A DNA stretch of 27,633 nucleotides from an uncultured Collinsella sp. GTDB lineage: Bacteria; Actinomycetota; Coriobacteriia; Coriobacteriales; Coriobacteriaceae. Each line of letters starts with the position of its first letter. Position 1 is the stretch's first letter. Position numbers and translations under genes: made by a program. The stretch lies in contig UQLB01000026.1 in assembly GCA_900541725.1 (NCBI GenBank), forward strand, positions 1 to 27,633, given 5' to 3'. The notes under the pieces were generated by a model. The model was not told the DNA's origin and ran no database searches. It worked only from the letters and a program-made list of their open reading frames with translations. This document shows positions 1 to 7,029 of this stretch, piece after piece.

Positions 1-64
1 AGGATTTGAACCTGCGACATCCTGCTCCCAAAGCAGGCGCGCTACCAAACTGCGCCACGTCCCG
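1..64 (-). tRNA. tRNA-Pro (anticodon TGG), 3' end cut off by the window edge
   Basis: Read on the minus strand, the sequence starts with the acceptor strand CGGGACG, followed by a D arm of the GCGC...GCGC type. The anticodon arm is CCTGC-TTTGGGA-GCAGG, with loop TTTGGGA and anticodon TGG. A T arm GCAGG-TTCAAAT-CCT follows and runs off position 1, so the last part of the T stem, the acceptor 3' strand and CCA (if encoded) are missing. The anticodon, G37 and overall sequence are typical of bacterial proline tRNA. It has its own promoter just upstream. Confidence 0.95.
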
Positions 65-115
65 AAGGTGTTGAGCAGCTAAGGTCTAAACCTTGCGTGT
101 CCCAAAGCGAAGGAA

Positions 116-144
116 ATTATAGGGGAGACTCCCCGCCTGTGCAA
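116..144 (-). promoter_or_regulatory. sigma70-type promoter of tRNA-Pro
   Basis: On the minus strand there is TTGCAC (139-144), a 17-base spacer, then a perfect TATAAT (116-121). Transcription would start near 109, about 45 bases before the mature tRNA 5' end at 64. The spacer contains GGGGAGTCTCCCC, a small palindrome. The promoter lies immediately after the brnQ stop codon. Confidence 0.8.
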
Positions 145-155
145 GCACAGAAACC

Positions 156-1514
156 CTAGCTCCTCGAATGTGCGACAAACTGGCTATGGGCCAGGCCGAT
201 TACAAACGCCACCACGGCAACCGGCGCCCAGGCGGCACCGATATCCGCCAGCGGCAAAGCATCGAACGGCAGCCAGGCACCCGCAAAGAACGCGTCACGG
301 ATCGAAGTGATCACGCTCTGCACGGCGACCACGCCGCCGACCCAAACCCATACCTGCGGATGCGCGTCGCAAAAGCCGTGCGCCAGGCCCATAAGCACCA
401 GCACGATGGCAACGGGATACAGGGCGTTGAGCATAGGCACCGAGAACATAAGGATCACGTCGAGGCCTACATTGGAAAGCACGCACGAAAACGCCGCGAA
501 CACAAAGGCGAGAATCGCAAACGGACGACGCATGGCCTCCTCGGAAGCCTCCGCTCCCCCTTCGACCACATACGTCTCGCAGAAGTAGCGCGAACAGCAG
601 CTAATGAGGCCAATGCACACGTTCATGCAGGCGAGGAAGAAGATCGCGAAGACCACGACCGTACCGGCCAGACCAAAGTGCATGGAGGCAGAGCGGGCTA
701 GGATTGCGGCGCCGTTGGTGGCATCGGGCATAACGGTACCGAGCTGCATGCCGGCAAGCGCCAGGCCGCAGTAGATGACGGCCATGAGCACACCGGCGAT
801 CACACCGGAGCGGGAAATCTCAAAGGCCACGCGCTTGTCATCGGTAACGCCCAGCTCGTGGATGGTCTCGGCGATGATGATGCCGAAGGCGAGCGACGCG
901 AGCAGGTCCATGGTCTGATAGCCAGTCAGAAAGCCTTGCACGGCAGCGCCCGCATCGTAGGGAGCCTGAGGCGCGGCAGCCGGTCCCAGCGGCGAGATCA
1001 CGGCAGCACCCACAACCAGCACGATGAGCGCAATGAGCGCGGGGCCCGTAATGCGGCCGAGCACGCGCGTGATGACACCCGGGCGCAGCGTGAGAGCAAA
1101 CGCGACGACAAAGAAGCCAACGGCAAACACTAGGCGAGCCGTGCCGAGCGAAACACCCTCGGGCAGCAGCGGCACCAGCATTTCGAACGCCGTAGAGCTT
1201 GTGCGAGGAATAGCCAGGCACGGACCGATGGCCAGATAGACCGCCGCAACGAAGAATTCACCAAACTTGGGATGCACGCGGCCGGCCAGCTCGCGGGCCG
1301 TGCCGGCGAGCGCGACGGCGATAAATCCCATGACGGGCAAACCGATAGCGGCAATCAGAAAGCCGAACATGGCGACCGGCGTGGCTGAACCTGCTTGCAG
1401 CGCCAGCAGCGGCGGAATGATAAGGTTGCCGGCGCCAAAGAGCATCGAGAACAGGGCGATACCGACGGTAACGACATGGTCGGAGCGCAGACCACGCGAG
1501 GCGGATGAGGCCAT
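156..1514 (-). CDS. brnQ: Branched-chain amino acid:cation symporter, LIVCS family
   Basis: About 452 residues, strongly hydrophobic, with roughly twelve membrane segments, the usual BrnQ length. The N-terminal region (IALFSMLFGAGNLIIPP) is the characteristic first segment of the LIVCS family, which imports leucine, isoleucine and valine with a cation across the cytoplasmic membrane. A GTG at 1520 would give two more residues, but the ATG at 1514 is preferred because AAAGG lies seven bases before it. It follows the csd terminator closely, with only about 23 bases between that hairpin's U-tract and the start codon. Its transcription may therefore depend on readthrough or on a promoter overlapping the csd 3' end. 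A functional link to the selenium genes is not evident. Confidence 0.93.
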   Translation of the reverse strand: MASSASRGLRSDHVVTVGIALFSMLFGAGNLIIPPLLALQAGSATPVAMFGFLIAAIGLPVMGFIAVALAGTARELAGRVHPKFGEFFVAAVYLAIGPCLAIPRTSSTAFEMLVPLLPEGVSLGTARLVFAVGFFVVAFALTLRPGVITRVLGRITGPALIALIVLVVGAAVISPLGPAAAPQAPYDAGAAVQGFLTGYQTMDLLASLAFGIIIAETIHELGVTDDKRVAFEISRSGVIAGVLMAVIYCGLALAGMQLGTVMPDATNGAAILARSASMHFGLAGTVVVFAIFFLACMNVCIGLISCCSRYFCETYVVEGGAEASEEAMRRPFAILAFVFAAFSCVLSNVGLDVILMFSVPMLNALYPVAIVLVLMGLAHGFCDAHPQVWVWVGGVVAVQSVITSIRDAFFAGAWLPFDALPLADIGAAWAPVAVVAFVIGLAHSQFVAHSRS

Positions 1515-1537
1515 AGACACACCTTTCGGGTCGAAAC

Positions 1538-1566
1538 AAAAACGGGACGGGCAAAAGACCCGTCTC
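1538..1566 (-). terminator. Intrinsic terminator after csd (selenium operon)
   Basis: On the minus strand GAGACGGG pairs with CCCGTCCC (8 bp including one G-U) around a 7-base loop, followed by GTTTTTG. It lies 16 bases past the csd stop. brnQ starts 23 bases downstream, so this hairpin could also act as a leaky terminator or attenuator for brnQ. Confidence 0.75.
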
Positions 1567-1581
1567 GCAAGTATATACGCT

Positions 1582-2721
1582 CTAGCAGGCTAAATCGCAC
1601 AGAGCATCGATAGCCGTTTCGACTTCTTCGGTAGTGTTGAAATACCCAAACGAGAAGCGGACGACGCCCTGGCGCTCGGTCCCCAGCACACGGTGCATGA
1701 GCGGGGCGCAATGGGCGCCGGGGCGCGTCGCAATCCCCCACCCTTGCATGAGCGCATCCGAGATCTCGGCAGAGTCAATATCGCCCACGTTGAGCGACAC
1801 AATCGCAGAGCGCGTCGGCTGGTCAAAGGCGCCGTAAAGCTTGATCTCCGGGATTTCGCGCACACCGGCAAGAAAGCGATCAGCGAGCGCACGCTCACGC
1901 GCCGCAATCGCCTCGACCCCGCCTTGCGCCTCGATAAAGTCGAGACCGGCAGAAAGTCCCGCGATGCCGTGACCGTTGAGCGTGCCCGCCTCAAGGCGCG
2001 TGGGCCACTCAAGCGGCTGCAGTGCATCGAAGCTGTGCACGCCCGTGCCGCCCATGGCCCAGGGCGCCACATCGACGCCCTCCGCCACGGCCAGGCCGCC
2101 GGTCCCCTGCGGACCCATGAGCCCTTTGTGGCCGGTAAAGCACACGGCGTCGAGCCCCATGGCTTGCATATCGATATGCGCCGTACCGGCAGACTGAGAG
2201 GCATCGACGATCACCAGCGCGCCGGCCGCATGGGCGATGGCAGCAACACGCGAAACGTCGACCGCGTTGCCAGTCACATTGGAGGCATGCGTCACCACCA
2301 CAGCACGCGTACCCGGCGTGACCAACCGCCCGAGCTCGTCGTAGTTGAGCACGCCGCTCGCATCGCAACCCGCATGCTCAACCGTCACACTCTGCTCCGT
2401 CGCCAGGCGATTGAGCGGACGTAGCACCGAGTTGTGCTCAAGCACCGTCGTGACCACACGGTCGCCGGGGCGCACCACGCCATTGATGACGGTGTTGAGC
2501 GCCGCGGTTGAGTTGGGCGTAAAGCACACATGGTCCGCCCTCGGGCAACCCAAAAGGCGCGCGAGCTTGGCACGGCAAGCGTGAATCGTACGAGCGGCAT
2601 CGAGAGCACCCGACGTGGCGCCGCGCCCGGCATTGCCGAGCGAGCACATCGCCTGCGTCACGGCATCGATGACCGCCTGCGGCTTGTGCATGGTCGTCGC
2701 CGCGTTATCCAGGTAGATCAT
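1582..2721 (-). CDS. PLP-dependent cysteine desulfurase-family protein of the selenium cluster
   Basis: 379 residues of the class V aminotransferase fold. It starts with YLDNAATT, carries the PLP-binding lysine in CFTGHKG (about K199) and a candidate catalytic cysteine in GAHCAP (about C338). This subfamily of NifS/Csd-like proteins is found next to SelD, YedF and DUF3343 proteins and is thought to mobilise sulfur or selenium from cysteine or selenocysteine. The ATG at 2721 was chosen over an in-frame upstream start because GGAGG lies seven bases before it. That ATG overlaps the stop of the DUF3343 gene (ATGA), which indicates translational coupling. Whether it acts on Cys, Sec or both cannot be told from sequence. 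Confidence 0.9.
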   Translation of the reverse strand: MIYLDNAATTMHKPQAVIDAVTQAMCSLGNAGRGATSGALDAARTIHACRAKLARLLGCPRADHVCFTPNSTAALNTVINGVVRPGDRVVTTVLEHNSVLRPLNRLATEQSVTVEHAGCDASGVLNYDELGRLVTPGTRAVVVTHASNVTGNAVDVSRVAAIAHAAGALVIVDASQSAGTAHIDMQAMGLDAVCFTGHKGLMGPQGTGGLAVAEGVDVAPWAMGGTGVHSFDALQPLEWPTRLEAGTLNGHGIAGLSAGLDFIEAQGGVEAIAARERALADRFLAGVREIPEIKLYGAFDQPTRSAIVSLNVGDIDSAEISDALMQGWGIATRPGAHCAPLMHRVLGTERQGVVRFSFGYFNTTEEVETAIDALCDLAC

Positions 2722-2969
2722 CGCACGACCTCCCACATATCAATCACGGTATAGCCCTCGGTGGGAACGCCCGCCGCGGCGAGTTCGCCGCGCAGCAGCT
2801 CCTCATCGACAGGCAACGCCTTCCACGCCAGACCGCAGCCGGCAGCGACCTCCCCGGGCACGGGAATCGTTCGCCCGGGGAGGCCGCGCTCAATGCACAG
2901 GGTCTCACACCCCATGGCGGCCGCCGTGGTAGGAAAGGTGATGACAAGCGCCGGGCGCTTCTCCCTCAT
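2718..2969 (-). CDS. DUF3343 small protein, putative selenium/sulfur carrier
   Basis: 83 residues starting MREKRPALVITF. The family is short, with a beta-strand start, a central proline-rich IPVPGEV and an AGCGLAWK segment; the cysteine in that segment is a candidate carrier residue. Families of this type co-occur with SelD and YedF in selenium-using bacteria and are proposed, not proven, to handle reduced selenium. The ATG at 2969 has GGAG five bases upstream; an earlier in-frame start would overlap yedF. It lies 19 bases after yedF, and its stop overlaps the csd start. It is probably co-translated with csd. Confidence 0.85.
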   Translation of the reverse strand: MREKRPALVITFPTTAAAMGCETLCIERGLPGRTIPVPGEVAAGCGLAWKALPVDEELLRGELAAAGVPTEGYTVIDMWEVVR

Positions 2970-2988
2970 GGCAACTCCAACCAATACG

Positions 2989-3615
2989 CTACGGGCGCAC
3001 AACGCGCACGGCCTGCTCCATCTTCTCCACGATCACGTACATGTTGGTGACCTCGCCCACCGCAAGCTGGTCTTTAATGCCATAGTGGTCGAGGCAGGTC
3101 CCGCAGGTGAGAATCTCGACACCCTGCTCCGCCAGGCCCTTCAGGTCATCGAGCACCGGCGAACCCTCTACGGTGAGCTTGGCGCCGCCGTTGTAGAACA
3201 GCATGGTCGCAGGCAGCTCCTCCTGCTGCGTCACGGCAAAGACAAACGCCTTCATGAGCTTGTGGCCCAGCTCGTCGTCGCCGCGGCCCATGCAGTCGGT
3301 GTAGACGGAAATGACGAGCTTGCCCTTGCCGGCGCTGGCATCACAGAAGGCAGCGCCATCCTGCTCGGGATCGGCCACGGCAACGGCGCCAGAGGTTGCC
3401 ACGGTCACGTGCCACTCGGCGTCAGAAACCTTCTCGACCGAGGCCGTGCAGCCTTTCTCCTGCGCCATCTTGGAAATGTTCTTGACGGCGGTCTCGTTGT
3501 CGACCGAGGTCACCACGACACCCTCGCCATCAAGCTGTTTGAGCGCCTTAAGCGTCTTGACGACGGGCAGCGGACAGGCATCGCCCATGGCATTGACTTC
3601 AATTTTGGTAGACAT
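2989..3615 (-). CDS. yedF: Sulfurtransferase-like selenium metabolism protein YedF
   Basis: 208 residues in two domains. The N-terminal TusA/SirA-like domain (about 1-75) has the CPLP motif with C14. The C-terminal DsrE-like domain (about 100-205) has CGTCLDHYGI with a CxxC pair. This fusion is the selenium-linked YedF type, not the stand-alone TusA. It probably binds or relays reduced selenium between Csd and SelD; the exact partner is unproven. The ATG at 3615 is chosen because AAAGGA lies seven bases before it; an upstream in-frame extension would run into selD and has no homology. It lies 61 bases after selD and 19 bases before the DUF3343 gene. Confidence 0.92.
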   Translation of the reverse strand: MSTKIEVNAMGDACPLPVVKTLKALKQLDGEGVVVTSVDNETAVKNISKMAQEKGCTASVEKVSDAEWHVTVATSGAVAVADPEQDGAAFCDASAGKGKLVISVYTDCMGRGDDELGHKLMKAFVFAVTQQEELPATMLFYNGGAKLTVEGSPVLDDLKGLAEQGVEILTCGTCLDHYGIKDQLAVGEVTNMYVIVEKMEQAVRVVRP

Positions 3616-3676
3616 AGTAAATTCCTTTCGAAAGAACCGTTCTAGAGAACGGTAAACAGTTACATAAACGTGCGGG

Positions 3677-4726
3677 TTAGCGAACAACGCGAACAGCAGG
3701 ACCGCCCGGCACCGGCTCGCACACGCGGCCGATTGTGGCGGCAACGCGCCCCTCAGCATGCAGACGACGCGCAAGCTCATCCACATCCGCCGCGGGCGCC
3801 GCAATTAGCAAACCGCCCGAGGTCTGCGGATCGTACAGCGCATCCAGCATTCCCGGCTCCAAGTCATCGTCAGCTGGCACGCGCGGGCCAAAGAAGTCCT
3901 GGTTGCGGTAGGAGCCCGCGGGGATAATGCCCAGACGCGCCATGTCAAGCACCTGATCAAAGAGCGGCACCGCCCCCGACGCAAGCTCAATCTGCACGCC
4001 CGAGCCCTCGGCCATCTCGCACGCATGCCCGATCAGGCCAAAGCCCGTAATGTCGGTGCAGCCGTGAAGCTCAAGTCCCTCGGCCAAACGAATCGGAGCC
4101 TCGTTGAGGGTGCGCATCGAGTCAAACATGGCCGCGGCCTCATCTTGCTCGATAAGCTCGCCCTTAATGGCCGTGGTGATGATGCCCGAGCCGATCGCCT
4201 TGGTCAGCAACAGGACGTCGCCCACGCGCGCGCCGCTGTTGGCGAGCATACGGTCGAGTGGCACAAAGCCGCTCACGGACAGACCGTACTTGGGCTCGTC
4301 GTCGTTGATGGTGTGGCCGCCCGCGATGGAGCAATCCGCCTCGACGCACTTGTCGGCGCCGCCCGCCAGAATCTGGCCGGCAACCTCAACGCCCAGGCAG
4401 CTCGGAATGCACAGCAGGTTCATGGCATGGCTCGGCCGCCCGCCCATGGCGTAGATGTCCGACAGCGAGTTGGCCGCGGCGATCTGGCCAAAGAGGAACG
4501 GGTCGTCAACCATCGGTGGGAAGAAGTCAATGGACTGCACGAGCCCCAGGTTCTCCCCTACGCGGAAGACGCTCGCATCGTCGGAGGTATCGAACCCCAC
4601 GAGCAAGTTGTCGTTATGCACATTGGGTAAATCGCCCAGGACCTGGGCGAGGGCTCCAGGAGCCAACTTAGCGGCTCAACCGCTCGCGGCCGTCATGGAC
4701 GTGAGCCTAATCTGATCGTCAGCCAT
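3677..4726 (-). CDS. selD: Selenide, water dikinase, itself a selenoprotein (in-frame TGA = Sec17)
   Basis: 349 residues if the TGA at 4676-4678 is read as selenocysteine. SelD makes selenophosphate from selenide and ATP, the selenium donor for selenocysteine and selenouridine. From the ATG at 4726 (GGAGG just upstream) the frame reads RLTSMTAASG-U-AAKLAPG. The Sec falls at residue 17 and the lysine at 20, the positions of the catalytic Cys17 and Lys20 of E. coli SelD. The rest contains the usual DDASVF, TTDFF-like SIDFFPPMVDDPF and SDIYAMGGRP motifs. A simple ORF caller would start at TTG 4666 and lose the active site. Two short hairpins follow the TGA. First gene of the selD-yedF-DUF3343-csd operon, 70 bases after the activase gene. 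Confidence 0.95.
4634..4664 (-). promoter_or_regulatory. Candidate bacterial SECIS hairpins in selD
   Basis: Downstream of the UGA in selD mRNA are two hairpins: GGCUC-CUG-GAGCC (4652-4664) and GCCCAG-GUC-CUGGGC (4634-4648). Bacterial SECIS elements lie within the coding region, with an apical loop roughly 16-37 bases after UGA and a G in the first loop positions. The second hairpin fits: its loop starts with G about 34 bases after UGA, and AGGUCC resembles the AGGUCU loop of E. coli fdhF. Which hairpin SelB uses cannot be decided from one sequence. Confidence 0.6.
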
Positions 4727-4796
4727 CGATACCTCCTCTCATCGGTCAATCATTTTCTCCCAGTATACGCATGAATGCGAGCCTGCGGCGGATGCA

Positions 4797-5561
4797 TTAA
4801 TTGAGCGCCTGTGCGCGAATCGCCGCGCCAATCGCTCCGGCAAAGCGAGCCTGGGGCGAGGTGGTCACCGGCGACCCCAGCAGCTCGCCCAACCGCTCCA
4901 CCACGAAGGCGTTCTCGCACAGGCCACCGGTCAGGTAGTACGGGGCGCCCGCGGCCTGCCCGGCCATGGTCGCCACGCGCGAGACCACGCTGTCGATCAC
5001 GCCACGTGCAATGTTCTCGCGCGGCTCACCGCAACCGATCAGGCTGATGACCTCGCTTTCGGCAAACACCGTGCACATGCTGCTGATCTTGGTGGGCTCA
5101 CCGGAACGCGCAAGGTCGGCCATCTGCTGTTGGGAAATACCCAGACGGTCGGCCATGATCTCCAAAAAGCGCCCCGTACCGGCAGCGCACTTGTCGTTCA
5201 TGGCGAACTTGGCCACGCGGCCACTTTTAAGCTGAATGACCTTGGTGTCCTGGCCGCCCACGTCAATCACCGTGCCGTGATCGCCAAACAGGCGCACGGC
5301 ACCGGTGCCGTGGCAGGTGATCTCGGTCACGACCTTGTGCGCATAGGGCACGGCGACGCGGCCGTAGCCAGTCGCGACCACGCGAACATCGTCGCCCGTC
5401 ACGTCGTAGCCGGCCGCTGCCAATGCCTCGCGAAGCCGCTCGGAAGCATCGACCGAGGAGAACCCGGTTGGCTGCACGCACGTCCACGCCACCGAACCCT
5501 CCCCGTCGACCACAGCAACCTTAGCCGCCGTAGACCCGATATCGATCCCGATCCCTATCAT
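4797..5561 (-). CDS. ATP-dependent activase of the HgdC/BadF-type (2-hydroxyacyl-CoA dehydratase activator)
   Basis: 254 residues of the ASKHA ATPase fold. It has the phosphate-binding GIDIGSTAAK (4-13), IDVGGQDTK (about 99-107) and TGGLCEN motifs. C125 in CAAGTGRFLE and C163 in SSMCTVFAESE match the two cysteines per subunit that hold the [4Fe-4S] cluster bridging the homodimer. Such proteins hydrolyse ATP to push an electron at very low potential into a partner iron-sulfur protein. The length matches E. coli YjiL and HgdC. GGAAGAG lies four bases before the ATG. It follows two HgdB-like genes; 153 bases, including a structured repeat, separate it from the nearer one. It probably serves both. 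Confidence 0.93.
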   Translation of the reverse strand: MIGIGIDIGSTAAKVAVVDGEGSVAWTCVQPTGFSSVDASERLREALAAAGYDVTGDDVRVVATGYGRVAVPYAHKVVTEITCHGTGAVRLFGDHGTVIDVGGQDTKVIQLKSGRVAKFAMNDKCAAGTGRFLEIMADRLGISQQQMADLARSGEPTKISSMCTVFAESEVISLIGCGEPRENIARGVIDSVVSRVATMAGQAAGAPYYLTGGLCENAFVVERLGELLGSPVTTSPQARFAGAIGAAIRAQALN

Positions 5562-5623
5562 GGCTCTCTTCCAATCTAAACATCAAAGGTAGCGGCGCGT
5601 TCAGGCGCCTTAACTCTAGGTTT

Positions 5624-5711
5624 CTCAGGTGCCGGAGGTTGCCCCGAAAGAGGAGCGCAGCGTACTTTGGTACGCAAGCGACAGTTTGAGGGGCAAGATC
5701 CGGTGCCTGAG
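5624..5711 (-). repeat. Structured intergenic repeat, copy A
   Basis: 88 bases, 84% identical (74/88) to copy B at 6920-7007, lying 4 bases after the stop of the HgdB-like gene and 62 bases before the activase start. On the minus strand it folds into one long arm: CTCAGG/CCTGAG, a CA/CA internal loop, CCGGA/TCCGG, a 2+2 loop, TTGCCCC/GGGGCAA, a large internal loop, CGC/GCG, then GCGTAC-CAAA-GTACGC at the tip. Differences from copy B are mostly compensatory. The strand is assigned from the flanking genes and is not proven. It may be a structured RNA or a palindromic DNA repeat. Confidence 0.8.
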
Positions 5712-5715
5712 GAAG

Positions 5716-6879
5716 CTAGAGGGTTTCGATGAAGGCAGCGATGCGAGTCTCGATCTGGCCCATGTCGCCGTTGCTGTAATCGGTCTCGATCTTCATGTAC
5801 GGAATGCCCGCGCCCTCGACGGCCTCCTGCATGCGGGCGCTTTCCACATTGAAGGTGTGGCACGCCTGCAGCACGCTGTCGACCACGCCATCGACGTGGT
5901 ACTTCTCGCACATGGCCAGCGTATTGTCCATGCGGCCGTCGTTGGGCGTCATCACCGAGCAGTTGATGTCCAGATAGCGGTCGGCGATGGCGCGCAGAAT
6001 GTCGGGCGCATCGGGATCGATCATCATGGCTGCCGTGCGCTCGCCCGAACAGTCATCCATGCACACGACCACGCCGCCGTTGGACTCGATGGTGCGGCCG
6101 ATCTTGTTGATCACGCCGCCCACCGGGCAGCCGGTGATCAGGATGCGCTTGGCATCCGCCGCAACCGGGCGCTCGCCCGCGTCGTAGGCCTCGCGCAGCT
6201 TGGCAACCTTTTGCTCCAGCTGCTGCGTATAGGCCTCGATATCAAAACTAAACGTACCGGCAAACATGGTGCTCATCAGGTCGACGCCGCTCATGGCCGC
6301 CGGCTGGTTGGCCTGCAGCGCAAACATCTCGAGCTGGGCCGCACGCAAGCGGTTGCGACGACGGACGGCAGCGCGCAGGTCATCGTCGGTAATCGTGATG
6401 CCGTAGAAGCCCTCGAGCTCCTCCTTGAGCAGGCGGCACTCCTCGTACCAGCCCTCGCGCTCGTAGGCGCGGTCGCGGCCCTGCGGAAGATGCAGAATGT
6501 GCGTGCGCTTGAGCTCGTTGAGTAGCTCGTACATCTTCTTCTTGCCGTCGCAGGTGGTCTCACCGATGATCATGTCGCTAAAGTACGTAAACGGGCACTT
6601 TTGCGAGTAGGCAAAGCCGTAGGTCGACTTGATGAGCGGGCAGAGGTTTGCCGGCAGCACCTTCTCGGCCTCGGGAATCACCTCATCGGACGTACCGCAC
6701 AGAGCGGCACTCGCAGCCCCCGCGGCATCGATAATCTCGAGCGGCGTATAGCTGCACAAAAAGCCGACCAGGCGATTACCCGCCTGCTTGTAATCCTTAA
6801 CGCGAATAAACGCCGCCTTGCGCTGCTCGTTGAACTCCTCAAACGTGCTGGGCAACGGCTGCTCAATATTTTCCGACAT
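5716..6879 (-). CDS. 2-hydroxyacyl-CoA dehydratase / double-cubane-type protein, paralog 1 (HgdB/YjiM-like)
   Basis: 387 residues. Cysteines C42, C61, C80, C95 and C110 sit in the motifs LCSYTP, LCGTSD, NLCPLIKS, KCPFTYFSD and GETTCDGKKK. The same five occur in the neighbouring paralog with identical spacing (19, 19, 15, 15). Further shared cysteines lie in DINCSVMTPND and LQAC. The family comprises dehydratase subunits with a [4Fe-4S] cluster and the double-cubane [8Fe-9S] reductases, all energised by an HgdC-type activase such as the one downstream. The length matches YjiM and HgdB. The ATG at 6879 has AGGAG four bases upstream; an ORF extension to 6969 reads through repeat B and is rejected. 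Substrate unknown; no CoA-transferase or acyl-CoA dehydrogenase gene is nearby. Confidence 0.88.
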   Translation of the reverse strand: MSENIEQPLPSTFEEFNEQRKAAFIRVKDYKQAGNRLVGFLCSYTPLEIIDAAGAASAALCGTSDEVIPEAEKVLPANLCPLIKSTYGFAYSQKCPFTYFSDMIIGETTCDGKKKMYELLNELKRTHILHLPQGRDRAYEREGWYEECRLLKEELEGFYGITITDDDLRAAVRRRNRLRAAQLEMFALQANQPAAMSGVDLMSTMFAGTFSFDIEAYTQQLEQKVAKLREAYDAGERPVAADAKRILITGCPVGGVINKIGRTIESNGGVVVCMDDCSGERTAAMMIDPDAPDILRAIADRYLDINCSVMTPNDGRMDNTLAMCEKYHVDGVVDSVLQACHTFNVESARMQEAVEGAGIPYMKIETDYSNGDMGQIETRIAAFIETL

Positions 6880-6919
6880 ATAACTCCTAAACCTTTTAAC
6901 CAACCAAGGAAACGGCTTT

Positions 6920-7007
6920 CCCAGGTGCCCGAGGTTGCCGTGAAAGAGACGCGCCGCGTACTTTGGCACGCAAGCGACGGTTTGAACGGCAAGATCGGGT
7001 GCCTGGA
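6920..7007 (-). repeat. Structured intergenic repeat, copy B
   Basis: Homolog of copy A, placed 22 bases after the stop of paralog 2 and 40 bases before the start of paralog 1. It keeps the same fold: CCAGG/CCTGG, a CA/CA loop, CCCGA/TCGGG, TTGCCGT/ACGGCAA, the conserved internal loop, CGC/GCG and GCGTGC-CAAA-GTACGC. Relative to A, four base pairs are changed on both sides so that pairing is kept, and one pair in the apical stem becomes U-G on the minus strand. The conserved unpaired bases are TCAAAC and CTCTTTC on the minus strand. Confidence 0.8.
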
Positions 7008-7029
7008 GAAGCCGCCGGGACGGATAGTC

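Noticed and set aside
3677..4666. SelD starting at TTG 4666 as a 329-residue protein
   Set aside because: This start lacks a ribosome site and drops the catalytic residue; the upstream ATG with GGAGG and a TGA-encoded Sec fits the family exactly.
5716..6969. Longer form of HgdB-like paralog 1 starting at 6969
   Set aside because: The added residues translate part of repeat B; the ATG at 6879 has a strong AGGAG and matches family length.
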